Below are positions 50,572-60,500 of a DNA stretch of 64,000 nt, one piece after another (position 1 is the first letter of the stretch; every line of letters starts with the position of its first letter). A program made the translations under genes and the position numbers. This DNA comes from AB-137-C09 sp964645625 (GTDB taxonomy: Bacteria; Pseudomonadota; Zetaproteobacteria; Mariprofundales; Mariprofundaceae), in contig CAZYAI010000007.1 of NCBI GenBank assembly GCA_964645625.1, forward strand, positions 1 to 64,000. The letters run 5' to 3'. The notes under the pieces were generated by a model, which saw only the letters and a list, made by a program, of their open reading frames with translations, was not told where the DNA came from and made no database searches.

Positions 50572-52359
50572 ATGGCATATTTATCGAACGAAAAAATTAA
50601 CCACCATTTTTATGATTTGGTAATTATCGGTGCAGGCGGCGCGGGTTTACGCTGCGCCCTACAGTTAGCAGAAAGCGGTCAACGCGTAGCTGTGGTCAGC
50701 AAAGTATTACCCACACGCTCGCACACCGTAGCAGCGCAAGGCGGCATCAATGCTGCATTGGGCAATATAGAGCCTGACCACTGGCATTGGCACATGTATG
50801 ACACCATCAAAGGCTCAGACTATTTAGGCGATCAAGATGCCATTGAATACATGTGCCGGGCCGCCCCCTTATTGGTGCGCGAGCTGGAGCATTTTGGCGT
50901 ACCGTTTTCACGACTGGATAATGGGCGCATTTACCAACGTCCTTTTGGTGGACAATCACGGGCATTTGGCAAAGGCGGGCAGGCATCACGCACCTGTGCC
51001 GCTGCGGATCGCACAGGTCACGCTATTTTACACACGCTCTATCAACAAAATTTACGTGCCGGCACCCATTTTCATGAAGAGTTTTTTGCCCTTGACTTGA
51101 TTACTGATGATAAAGGCTGCCACGGCGTAATGACTTGGGATATTGGGCGCGGCGAATACCACTTGTTTCAATCCAAGGCGGTCATTCTGGCAACAGGCGG
51201 TGCAGGTCGCATCTTCCAAACCACCACCAATGCCCATATTTGCACAGGTGATGGCGGCGCATTGTCGCTCAACGCAGGCTTGGCGGTAGAAGATATGGAG
51301 TTTTTCCAGTTCCACCCCACAGGCATTGCCGAAGTAGGCCCGCTTATTACGGAGGCGGTACGCGGCGAAGGCGGTTATTTACTCAATAGCGAAGGCGAAC
51401 GCTTTATGACGCGTTACGCACCAACGGCACATGATCTGGCAAGCCGTGATGTGGTTTCCCGTGCCATATCCCAAGAAATTCGCGAAGGACGTGGCTGCGG
51501 GCCCAACAAAGACCAAGCCCTATTGAAACTCGATCATTTGGGTGCGGATGTCATCATGCAACGCCTGCCCAACATCCATGAGCTTGCCTTGCGCTTTGCT
51601 GGTGTTGATTGCACCAAAGAGCCAATCCCCATTCAACCTACAGCGCATTACACCATGGGCGGCATTCCCAGCAACCGTTTTGGCGAGGTGGTACGCAGTG
51701 ATGGCGACAACGAAAGTCCTGTGCCTGGTTTGTTTGCCATTGGCGAGGCAGCTTGCGCCTCGGTGCATGGAGCCAACCGCTTGGGCGGTAACTCATTGTT
51801 AGAAATCGTCGTCTTTGGACGCGCCTGTGGCAATCGCGTCGCCAAATATTTACGGCACAACCGCTACCACCCACCGATTGACAAAGACTGCTGGCAAACA
51901 GCCGTAGCGCGTGTAGAGCGATGGTTTAACACCCCCGCAGAAAATCATGGTGTAAGTCGTGTTCGACACACCATGCAAGCATTGATGCAGGCGCATTTTA
52001 GCGTCTATCGCACCCATGATGTGATGCAAGAAGGCGTGGATAAGCTTGAAGCTCTGGCGCAAGAGCTCCCCCACTTGGGCATCAGCGATAACTGCCGCAT
52101 CTTCAACACCGAGCTTATCGAAGCATTGGAGTTAGAAAACTTAATGCTCATGGCGCGTGCCTGCGCCGCCAGTGCCTTGGCGCGCACTGAATCGCGTGGC
52201 GCGCATGCCCGCGATGACTTCCCAGAACGAGATGACGAGCAATGGATGAAACACAGCCTTGCTTACATCGATCAGCACGGTGTTCAAATACGTTATAAGC
52301 CTGTGCGCCGCCGCCCGATGACGGTCGCTGAGTTCCCACCAAAAAAGAGGGTGTACTAA
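50572..52359 (+). CDS. sdhA: Succinate dehydrogenase flavoprotein subunit
   Basis: 595 residues. It has an FAD-binding GAGGAGLRCALQLAESG, the flavin-linkage His in SHTVAAQGGINAALGN, catalytic Arg/His/Glu segments (HPTGIAEVGPLITEAVRGEGGY), HYTMGGIPSNRFG and NRLGGNSLLEIVVFGR. It oxidises succinate in the Krebs cycle. The stop overlaps sdhB (TAATG). Confidence 0.97.
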   Translation: MAYLSNEKINHHFYDLVIIGAGGAGLRCALQLAESGQRVAVVSKVLPTRSHTVAAQGGINAALGNIEPDHWHWHMYDTIKGSDYLGDQDAIEYMCRAAPLLVRELEHFGVPFSRLDNGRIYQRPFGGQSRAFGKGGQASRTCAAADRTGHAILHTLYQQNLRAGTHFHEEFFALDLITDDKGCHGVMTWDIGRGEYHLFQSKAVILATGGAGRIFQTTTNAHICTGDGGALSLNAGLAVEDMEFFQFHPTGIAEVGPLITEAVRGEGGYLLNSEGERFMTRYAPTAHDLASRDVVSRAISQEIREGRGCGPNKDQALLKLDHLGADVIMQRLPNIHELALRFAGVDCTKEPIPIQPTAHYTMGGIPSNRFGEVVRSDGDNESPVPGLFAIGEAACASVHGANRLGGNSLLEIVVFGRACGNRVAKYLRHNRYHPPIDKDCWQTAVARVERWFNTPAENHGVSRVRHTMQALMQAHFSVYRTHDVMQEGVDKLEALAQELPHLGISDNCRIFNTELIEALELENLMLMARACAASALARTESRGAHARDDFPERDDEQWMKHSLAYIDQHGVQIRYKPVRRRPMTVAEFPPKKRVY

Positions 52360-53072
52360 TGTCTCACGCCAGCGTTACCTTACAGATTTACCGTTACCAC
52401 CCCGAACAAGGTGGCGAACCACAGTTTCAAACATTTACCGTGCCATTAGAAAAAAAAGGCATGAAACTGCTTGATGCCCTGAATTATATTAAATGGAACC
52501 TTGATGGTAGCCTAAGTTACCGCCGTTCTTGTGGTGAAGGTGTGTGCGGTTCGGACGGCATGAACATCAATGGTGTCAATGGACTTGCCTGCATCACACC
52601 CTTAGCTGGTTTAAAGCAACCGATAAAAATTTGCCCCTTGCCCAATATGCCAGTGATCCGTGATCTCATTGTAGATGCCACCCATTTTTTCGAACAATAC
52701 AAACTTATTCAACCATGGTTAAAGCGAAGTACGCCAGAGCCAGAGTGCGAAACCCTACAAGCCCCCACAGAACGCGCAGCATTAGATGGTATGTATGAAT
52801 GTGTCTTATGTGGATGTTGCACCACATCATGCCCTTCGTGGTGGTGGAATGGTGATCGTTTTCTTGGCCCTGCGGCATTATTGCAAGCCGATCGTTGGCT
52901 CAAAGACTCCCGCGATGAAGCAGCGGACGAACGTTTGGATCAACTTGAAGACAGCTTCCGCCTCTACCGCTGCCATCAAATTATGAATTGCATGGATGCC
53001 TGCCCGAAAGAGCTTAACCCTACCAAGGCGATCAACCATATACGGCGCAGTCTATTGCTGCGCCGTAGGTAA
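52359..53072 (+). CDS. sdhB: Succinate dehydrogenase iron-sulfur subunit
   Basis: 237 residues. The 2Fe-2S ligands are in YRRSCGEGVCGSDGMNINGVNGLACIT. The 4Fe-4S and 3Fe-4S ligands are in CVLCGCCTTSCPSWWW and CHQIMNCMDACPKELNP. It relays electrons from FAD to the quinone. It is the last gene of sdhCDAB. Confidence 0.97.
   Translation: MSHASVTLQIYRYHPEQGGEPQFQTFTVPLEKKGMKLLDALNYIKWNLDGSLSYRRSCGEGVCGSDGMNINGVNGLACITPLAGLKQPIKICPLPNMPVIRDLIVDATHFFEQYKLIQPWLKRSTPEPECETLQAPTERAALDGMYECVLCGCCTTSCPSWWWNGDRFLGPAALLQADRWLKDSRDEAADERLDQLEDSFRLYRCHQIMNCMDACPKELNPTKAINHIRRSLLLRRR
53041..53067 (+). terminator. Stem-loop at the end of sdhB
   Basis: A perfect 10-bp stem TACGGCGCAG/CTGCGCCGTA with a 7-nt loop sits in the last codons of sdhB. 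No T-run follows, so it may protect the mRNA 3' end rather than terminate on its own. Confidence 0.5.
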
Positions 53073-53086
53073 TAGTAGGCAATACA

Positions 53087-53977
53087 TTATTGAGGGTAAA
53101 CAGCCACAATTCCTTGAGCTGTAGTGCCGCTTGTTGCAGGCTGAGGTGCATGATCTGGGCAGACGATGTAACCACCATTGGCACCTAATCGAGCATGGAA
53201 CTCGCCTTGGTAACTACGACTTAATACGATGCTGCCATCAATATTGCTAATATCGTAGTGCACATCCCACAATTGAACCGTAACACAAGCTGTACCGCTA
53301 GACTGCGGATTAAACACCGCTTCCTGAATCGTATGGCGGAAGCCGCTACTGGTCTGAACGGTATTGCTAGCAACAACTACGTGACCGCTATTGTTGCTGG
53401 ATGAATAGGTCCATAAATATTCAGCCAAGAAACTAGCATCCGCAGCGGTGATGGGTGTCTGTTGTACCACACCTTGCAAGGCACTGGGCTGAGCTGGATC
53501 CACCATAGAGCGATCCAAAGCTGTTGCTTTAAAGGCGCGGACGGAAACTTGGTGCGCATGCGTAGCAGCTGAACCTGCAGCATACCACGTGGATTCATAG
53601 TACCACGCTGTTTCTGTATGGCTCACAGGGCTAACATTACCATAACGAAGCGTTACCGCCTGCTGCGCCCAAGTCAGTACCTCATAGGGATCTTGGCTGG
53701 ACACGTCATAATTCACCGTTGCTGTTGACCACACATCACGGGCACGAAGGTGGAAGTATTCATGCTCGACAGCACCACTGTGAGGCAGATGATAAAAATA
53801 TGCTGGAACGCGGGACTCAGGGTCATTCATCGCTGAAACAATACCCATATAAACAGGCGCAATGGATGTACTGGGGCTAACAACTTGGTCACTACCCGCA
53901 CCGCCACCACCGCATGCGGTCAAGAAGGCCGCTACAATCCATGCCGTGACGATAGTTTTGAAGGGAACATTACGCAT
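53087..53977 (-). CDS. Lipoprotein of unknown function
   Basis: 296 residues. The lipoprotein signal ends AAFLTACGGGGAGS. The mature part is beta-rich with many Tyr/Trp (SHTETAWYYESTWYAAGS) and two Cys (TACVTVQLWDV and YIVCPDHAP). No family is recognised. GGAGG lies upstream of the ATG. It converges on sdhB with only 14 bp between stops and is preceded by a CRP-like palindrome. Confidence 0.7.
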   Translation of the reverse strand: MRNVPFKTIVTAWIVAAFLTACGGGGAGSDQVVSPSTSIAPVYMGIVSAMNDPESRVPAYFYHLPHSGAVEHEYFHLRARDVWSTATVNYDVSSQDPYEVLTWAQQAVTLRYGNVSPVSHTETAWYYESTWYAAGSAATHAHQVSVRAFKATALDRSMVDPAQPSALQGVVQQTPITAADASFLAEYLWTYSSSNNSGHVVVASNTVQTSSGFRHTIQEAVFNPQSSGTACVTVQLWDVHYDISNIDGSIVLSRSYQGEFHARLGANGGYIVCPDHAPQPATSGTTAQGIVAVYPQ

Positions 53978-54008
53978 GACGAACCTCCTTGCTTGGTTTC
54001 CTTAACAT

Positions 54009-54024
54009 GGTGATAAGGATCACA
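54009..54024. promoter_or_regulatory. CRP/FNR-family palindrome GGTGATAAGGATCACA
   Basis: GTGAT-N4-ATCAC, 32-47 bp upstream of the lipoprotein gene start at 53977. It differs by two bases from the box at 39940-39955. The close position could overlap the core promoter. Confidence 0.5.
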
Positions 54025-54246
54025 TACAAGGCAAAAACGCACTAGCGGTTAAGGGTTCATCATCCCCTAAGTGTTTCACCTACTTTAACATGGTAATGTT
54101 ACCCACATAATCAACAGGCATGACCTTATGACGCGCTGTAGCAACAGCGTTTCATCGCACTGAGTGATAGCAAGCTATGCCACATACACCAAACAGCACA
54201 GGATTTAGGTTGTACTAAATATAAGCCCTTACTATGCTTCGGGACT

Positions 54247-55101
54247 ATGAATATTCTATTTCGCTTTTTCTTGATGAGCCTGCTCCTCCTGTTTGCAGGC
54301 TGTGCAGAAATGCACCCACCACTAAAAACCCAGCTCAACAAAGAATTACGCCATATTGATGTCGCGGCACTTGAATTTGATGACAAAGTAAAAATCCGTC
54401 GTCTATCACCATTGTTATTACTCATGGGTAGCAGCGGTATGGTGATGGATAATATTATCGTAGAAGCGCAAGGGCATGAATACCGGCAAAAAGTAGGGTC
54501 TGTTGGCATCGAATGCGGTAAAATTTTCAAATCCACCCTTATTCATCGGCTAGAAAAATCGGGTTACGTCGTACACGACCGCAATGAACCTTACTGGAAT
54601 TATTTTAAGCCCAGCCGCAAAGCAATCCGTCAGCAAACCGATGCGATTTTACGCATCAACATGGAGCAGGTTGGCTTTTGGGCTAACGGCATGACGCAAC
54701 CTTACCAAGCTTCCGCCTTAGTCGTAGCAGAAATGGTTGACCCTAAAACGAGAAAGACACTGTATCGCAACCGTTTTGTCATCGGTCTATCGCCCAAAGA
54801 TGTACGCATCCTTAAAGATTATATTGGCACAACCGAATTGGTAGAACGCAGCAGCAATATCCCTACCTTCAAAAACTTTGACACCCTGTTAGCTAACGGC
54901 GAAGAAAGTCGCTTTGACTTACTCAACGTGGTGGCATTGGCAGCGCGCAAAATATCCAACGACTTAAAACCTGAGGCGCGCCGCTCCTTGCTGGCTGTTG
55001 ACCAAACCAGCTCGCACCGCAATACAGGCGGTATGTGGCAAGGACGCAACCCTTCCGCCTCACCCTCGATTCAAACCAGCTTTAATCCTTCAGGTTCATA
55101 A
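54247..55101 (+). CDS. Lipoprotein of unknown function
   Basis: 284 residues. The lipoprotein signal ends LLLLFAGCAEMH. The body contains SSGMVMDNIIVEAQGHEYRQKVG, LRINMEQVGFWANG, PYQASALVVAEMVDPKTRKTLYRNRF, a pattern seen in envelope proteins that hold a lipoprotein-type beta sandwich. No family is named. It is followed after 2 bp by the oxidoreductase gene, so it starts a run that leads to kdsB. Confidence 0.72.
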   Translation: MNILFRFFLMSLLLLFAGCAEMHPPLKTQLNKELRHIDVAALEFDDKVKIRRLSPLLLLMGSSGMVMDNIIVEAQGHEYRQKVGSVGIECGKIFKSTLIHRLEKSGYVVHDRNEPYWNYFKPSRKAIRQQTDAILRINMEQVGFWANGMTQPYQASALVVAEMVDPKTRKTLYRNRFVIGLSPKDVRILKDYIGTTELVERSSNIPTFKNFDTLLANGEESRFDLLNVVALAARKISNDLKPEARRSLLAVDQTSSHRNTGGMWQGRNPSASPSIQTSFNPSGS

Positions 55102-55103
55102 TC

Positions 55104-56132
55104 ATGCCAACGTCTATGTCCGCCATCGTCGCAACAGCAGCGGGCGATGCTTCAGTGCTGCAAACGCAGTCCTTGCCCCGCCCATCGTGTGCGCCAAATG
55201 AAGTGCTTGTTCGCATTTTTGCCGCAGGCGTTAACCCCGTAGATGCCAAAGCGCGCCAGCGTGGTGGCTTTATAGCTGCACCAACATCATTTATTCCAGG
55301 CTGCGATGGTGCTGGCATCATTGAAGCCATTGGCTCTAATGTTGCGCAGTATCAAGTGGGTGATGCAGTATTTTATTGTTATGGTGGCATTGGTCAGGCT
55401 AGCGGCAATTACGCTGATTTTTCTTGTGTGCCAGAACATTACCTCGCCCACAAACCCACAACATGCAATATGGCACAAGCAGCTGCTGCTCCATTGGTGC
55501 TTATTACAGCATGGGAGTCATTGTTTGATCGCGCCCGCGTACAATCAGAACAAACGGTATTCATTACAGGTGGCACAGGCGGCGTTGGTCATGTTGCTAT
55601 TCAGTTAGCTAAAGCAGCGGGTTGCCGCGTCATTTGCAGTGTCAGTTCTGAACAAAAAGCAACACTCGCACGATCCTTGGGTGCTGATGCCGTCATTGAC
55701 CGAAGCAAAGACGATGTACTTGCCGCAGTCATGCAATGGAGCGACGGCAGAGGCGTGGATCTCTTGCTCGACACAGTCGGTGGCGAAACACTGCCACCAT
55801 TGACTGCCAGTGTAGCCAACTATGGTACAATCGTCAGTTTATTACAGTTCCCTGGCACCCTCGATTGGGCGCAGTTAAGACTAAAAAACATTACCCTAGC
55901 GCAAGAATTGATGCTCAGTCCCATGCTATTAAACGATGATGATGCAGCCGCACATCAAGCTGCTATTTTAGAAGAATGCGCCGAGCTTATGACGGCAGGC
56001 AAACTTACTGTTCATGTCGATGCTGTATTACCATTGGCTGAAGCTGCACAAGCACAGCAACGTGTCGAACAAGGGCAAACAACAGGCAAGTTAGTCTTAG
56101 ACTGTACCGCTGGCACGCTGGATCATGACTAA
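55104..56132 (+). CDS. Zn-free alcohol dehydrogenase / quinone oxidoreductase-like protein
   Basis: 342 residues, MDR superfamily. The N-terminal catalytic part is GroES-like (APNEVLVRIFAAGVNPVDAKARQ, FIPGCDGAGIIEAIGSNVAQYQVGDAVF). The nucleotide-binding fold has VFITGGTGGVGHVAIQLAKAAGC, DLLLDTVGGET and QGQTTGKLVLD. The absence of the zinc-binding Cys/His set suggests the NADPH:quinone reductase subgroup. It overlaps the next gene by eight bases. Confidence 0.85.
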   Translation: MPTSMSAIVATAAGDASVLQTQSLPRPSCAPNEVLVRIFAAGVNPVDAKARQRGGFIAAPTSFIPGCDGAGIIEAIGSNVAQYQVGDAVFYCYGGIGQASGNYADFSCVPEHYLAHKPTTCNMAQAAAAPLVLITAWESLFDRARVQSEQTVFITGGTGGVGHVAIQLAKAAGCRVICSVSSEQKATLARSLGADAVIDRSKDDVLAAVMQWSDGRGVDLLLDTVGGETLPPLTASVANYGTIVSLLQFPGTLDWAQLRLKNITLAQELMLSPMLLNDDDAAAHQAAILEECAELMTAGKLTVHVDAVLPLAEAAQAQQRVEQGQTTGKLVLDCTAGTLDHD

Positions 56133-56526
56133 ACGACTAAGCCAATTATTATTCATTCTCATACTATTATCATCCTGTGGCTTTGCCGAAAAAGAATCCA
56201 TTGAACAGGTGCTAAATGCCCGCGATCAGGCGGTTTCAGCACGTGATATTACTGCCTTTTCTGCCTTATTAGCGGATGATTTTAACGATCATGGCGCAAG
56301 CAAAGCCGACAAAATCAAAGCACAACAACAATTATTTGACCAGTTTGAACAAATTAAGATGCAATCCCACGACCGCACCTTGACGTTAGACGGTCCACAT
56401 GCCGCCTGCGAACAAAGCTACAGTTTGCGGGTACTACAAGATCAAACATGGCGCTCCTTGGTGCAACGAGAACGTGTGCTACTCAAAAAAACTGCCACTG
56501 GTTGGCAAATTACTGGAGGCATCTGA
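56125..56526 (+). CDS. Small lipoprotein with NTF2-like fold
   Basis: 133 residues. The lipoprotein signal ends LILLSSCGFAEK. The following pattern (IEQVLNARDQAVSARDITAFSALLADDFNDHG, then a strand-rich half ending LLKKTATGWQITGGI) is that of SnoaL/NTF2-like proteins. It overlaps both the oxidoreductase gene (56125-56132) and kdsB (TGATG), so it is in an operon. Role unknown. Confidence 0.75.
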   Translation: MTKRLSQLLFILILLSSCGFAEKESIEQVLNARDQAVSARDITAFSALLADDFNDHGASKADKIKAQQQLFDQFEQIKMQSHDRTLTLDGPHAACEQSYSLRVLQDQTWRSLVQRERVLLKKTATGWQITGGI

Positions 56527-57266
56527 TGACGCAATCCATCGCTATTGGCATTCCTGCACGCATGGCATCGACACGATTCCCAGGTAAACCATTGGCTCTA
56601 TTGCATGGTCAATCCATGATTGCCCATGTCGTCAACCGCGCTATTCAAGCAAACATAGGTCCTGTGGTGGTAGCTACCGACGCTCAGCGCATTGCTGATA
56701 TCGCCTTGGATGCTGGCGCACGCACATTCATCAGCCAACGCCCCCATGCCAGCGGCAGTGATCGTTTAGCTGAAGCCTTTGCTCATGAAAATGTCGATAT
56801 TATCATTAACGTCCAAGGTGATGAGCCGTTGATTGATCCCGCAGCCATTCGCGCTGTCGTTCGTCCATTTGCACAAGACAGCCACTTAGCCATGGCAACC
56901 CTAGCCCACCCATTACAACGCGATGAAGATCTACACGACCCCAACGTCGTCAAAGTCGTATGTAACGCACGCGGGCGCGCCATGTATTTTAGTCGCGCTG
57001 CCATTCCATTCCCCCGTCAAACAGACAATCACCAAGCATGGCAGCATGTAGGGCTATATGCCTATAGCCGTGACTTCCTCATGCAATACAGTGCACTGCA
57101 AGACTGCCCCCAAGGTGACAGTGAACAGCTAGAACAACTCAAAGTTCTTTACCACGGTTACGACATTGCCGTAACCTGTGGTGACTTCCACACCATCGGT
57201 GTAGATACCCCAGAAGACCTACAGCGTGCAGAGGCTGCGCTTAAAGCTGGCAACGTTAAATTTTAG
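56526..57266 (+). CDS. kdsB: CMP-KDO synthetase
   Basis: 246 residues from ATG 56526. It activates KDO for lipopolysaccharide core synthesis. Motifs are IPARMASTRFPGKPLALLHGQSM, VATDAQRI, SGSDRLAEA, INVQGDEPLIDPAAI, MYFSRAAIPFPR, HVGLYAYSRDFL and GVDTPEDLQRAEA. Normal length. It supports an LPS-bearing outer membrane. Confidence 0.96.
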   Translation: MTQSIAIGIPARMASTRFPGKPLALLHGQSMIAHVVNRAIQANIGPVVVATDAQRIADIALDAGARTFISQRPHASGSDRLAEAFAHENVDIIINVQGDEPLIDPAAIRAVVRPFAQDSHLAMATLAHPLQRDEDLHDPNVVKVVCNARGRAMYFSRAAIPFPRQTDNHQAWQHVGLYAYSRDFLMQYSALQDCPQGDSEQLEQLKVLYHGYDIAVTCGDFHTIGVDTPEDLQRAEAALKAGNVKF

Positions 57267-57428
57267 GCATTATTGGCGAACAGTGCCTAATTAATATGCA
57301 CCACCTGATTCCTGTGCTTAGTTTTATGATGTGGACTTGCATCCCCCATGACCACTTTAGCGCATGAAAACTCACACTATGGCATAAAAAAACATCCCGC
57401 GATTTACTCCACCCTAACTTTCTCTTAA

Positions 57429-57445
57429 TTGGCATACCTCTTGCT
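57429..57445 (+). promoter_or_regulatory. Sigma-54 promoter upstream of the Amt-kinase
   Basis: TTGGCATACCTCTTGCT fits the sigma-54 consensus YTGGCACGrNNNTTGCW at every highly conserved position, with the GG (57431-57432) and GC (57443-57444) 12 bp apart. Transcription would start near 57456, about 85 bp before the ATG. Sigma-54 control by NtrC is typical for ammonium transporter genes. No NtrC half-sites were identified upstream. Confidence 0.75.
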
Positions 57446-57538
57446 TTTTGTAATCAAAAACGCAATGCATGAGCCGAGCCACTGAAAGATACGAAGCGTA
57501 TTGCTCCGTTTGTTATACACAGCTCATGCCTAGGTGGT

Positions 57539-60500
57539 ATGATGACCCTTCATTCTTTAGATTCCTTATGGGTATTGATGAGTGCCGCGCTGGTATTTTT
57601 AATGCAAGCTGGCTTTCTATGCCTTGAAACTGGCCTAACACGCAGTAAAAACAACATCAATGTCGCAATGAAAAACATTTCAGACTTTGCTTTGTCTGCG
57701 CTGATTTTTTGGCTGCTCGGCTATGCACTGATGTTTGGTTCAACGTATGGGGGCTGGTTTGGTTGCGAGGGCTTTTTGCCTGACCTTTCCCAAGCTGATC
57801 TAGCATCAAGTAGTTTTTTCCTTTTTCAAATGATGTTTTGCGCCACCGCAGCCACGATTGTCTCTGGTGCAGTAGCCGAGCGCATGAACTTTCGCGCCTA
57901 TTTGCTTATCGTATTGGTAATAGCCAGTGTGATTTACCCACTATTTGGTCACTGGGCGTGGAATGGAATTAAACAATAACACAACACATGGGTGGCTTGC
58001 CGCGATAGGCTTTGTGGACTTTGCTGGCAGCAGCGTTGTGCACAGCATTGGTGGCTGGGTTGCACTAGCATTATTGTGGCATATCGGGGCTCGTCATGGT
58101 CGTTTTGATGAATCTGGCCAGGCTCAGGAGATTGGGGGCGCTAACCTTCCGTTATCTGGCTTGGGTGTATTACTACTATGGCTCGGCTGGTTTGGCTTTA
58201 ATGGCGGCAGTGTAATGGCACTGAACCATGTTACATTAAGTGTAATCCTAAACACTTGTTTTGCAGCGGCAGCGGGGCTTTTAACAGGCTTACTGATTGC
58301 ATGGCATAGTTACAGAAAATTGACCGTGCATTACGCGATCAACGGCACATTGGCAGGCTTGGTAGCCGTGACAGCCAATGCACATGCAATATCCTCGTAT
58401 GAAGCGATTATTATCGGAGCTATTGGGACGCTTGTGATGGTTTGGTTCAGCCGATTATTGCTACGACTGGGTGTGGATGATGCAGTCGATGCCGTTGCTG
58501 TACATGCAGCAGCTGGCGTGTGGGGAACGCTGGCAGTAGCACTGTTTGGCGACGCTACAGCCTTGGCAACGGGACTCGATATATGGCAACAAATAGGCGT
58601 ACAACTTATCGGTATAATGACATGCTTCCTCTGGGGCTTCGGCATCACCTCATTACTACTGCGCCTGATAGGCTCTAGCTGCCCTATGCGAGTATCTGCT
58701 GAAGCCGAATCCAAAGGTTTGAACGTTTCTGAGCACGGAGCTAGCACTGAATTACTAAACATGTTCCAAGTTATGGATCAACAATATCATCAACAAGATT
58801 TAAGTTTACGTGTCCCCGTAGAACCTTTCACCGAGGTCGGTCAGATCGCTGAACGATACAATAGCGTAATGGACTCCCTCGAACGAGCCATGCAAAAAGT
58901 TGAAGCTATTGTTGCCAAATCAAGCTCAGCGATTATCACGTTTAGCAATGATAAACACTGTATTCTTAGCATGAATCCAGCAGCAGAACGTATGTTTGGA
59001 CAGACGCAATCCATTGCCCTTGGAAAGCCCGTAAAAATGTTATTTCAAGATACCGATGATGCTCTGGAAAGACTACTGAAGTGCAGTGCCATGAACACTT
59101 CAAACATGCATGAGGTTGGGCAAAAAAAGAATGGTTCAGGGCTTCCTTTAGAGCTTAGCATCCATAAAGTTAGTACCGTCAAGGATCTATTTTACGTCAT
59201 TACCTGTCAAGACATCAGCGAACGTATCGAGATGGAAAAGGTGCAAAAAGACATGTTGCGCATGGAAGCAAGGAATCAGGCAAAAAGTGATTTTCTAGCC
59301 ACGATGAGCCATGAAATTCGTACGCCTATGAATGCTATTATCGGCCTTACTCGGTTAGCATTAAAAACCGAGCTTACGAACAAACAACTGGACTACCTAA
59401 GTAAAGTCGATGCGGCATCTCACCATCTGCTTGGCATTATCAACGACATCCTCGATTTCTCCAAAATCGAAGAGGGCAAGATGACGCTAGAGCACATTGA
59501 TTTTAATATCGACAGTGTACTCAACCAACTGGCAACAGTGACTGGAGTTCGAGCCGAGGAAAAAGGGCTGGAACTATGTTTTTATCGCGCACCATCATTG
59601 CCCGTTATGCTCCAAGGTGACCCTTTGCGATTGGGGCAGGTATTACTCAACCTCGTAGGTAATGCCATAAAATTTACAGAACAAGGATCTATTCGTGTAC
59701 ATATAGGGCAATCCAACACAACAGAGTCAGGACATATCAATATTGAATGCTCCGTCAGTGACGATGGTATCGGTATGACACCCAAACAAATCGCTCGCCT
59801 ATTTCAGCCATTCGAACAAGCCGATAGTTCAACCTCACGCAATTACGGTGGCACAGGACTTGGCCTAACAATCAGCAAACAACTGGTTGAAATGATGGGC
59901 GGCAGCATTGATGTCAACAGCGAAGCAGGCAAGGGCTCAACCTTTCGCTTCAACATACATTGCGGCGTTGTTGATGAGCGCGCTTCACATCCTGCGCCTG
60001 TATTGCCAGAAGGTATCCGCATGCTAGTCGTTGATGACAATGAAGATGCACGTTTTATTTTTCAATCATATTTGCAAGACTTTGGCGTGCAGGTGACAAT
60101 GGCTACGTCAGGTGAAGAATGTTTACAATGCCTGCATCAGGCAGAAATTAAGCACACACCATTTGAAATCATGCTACTAGACTGGCAGCTTCAAGATATG
60201 AACGGTGACACCGTTATCCAACGCATGCGCCAGGAGCTAGATACTAGGATACAACCAGCAATCATTGTCGCTACAGCATTTGCCAACGATGAAGTATTGC
60301 AAAAAGTTGAACAACTGGGTGCTGATGGATTTATGGTCAAGCCAGTTAGTCCTTCACTGATGCTGGACACACTCATGGATACGCTTGGTTGTAATCGAGT
60401 AAGCACAGAGCAACCCAGAACATCTGAGTCACCTATTGAGCAACTTTCGTTTCATCGCTACCGTGTATTGCTGGTGGAAGATAATACGATTAATCAACAG

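Noticed and set aside
57539..57979. A stand-alone small membrane protein gene
   Set aside because: The sequence is the exact N-terminal third of an Amt transporter that resumes in the next frame, so it is part of one broken gene.
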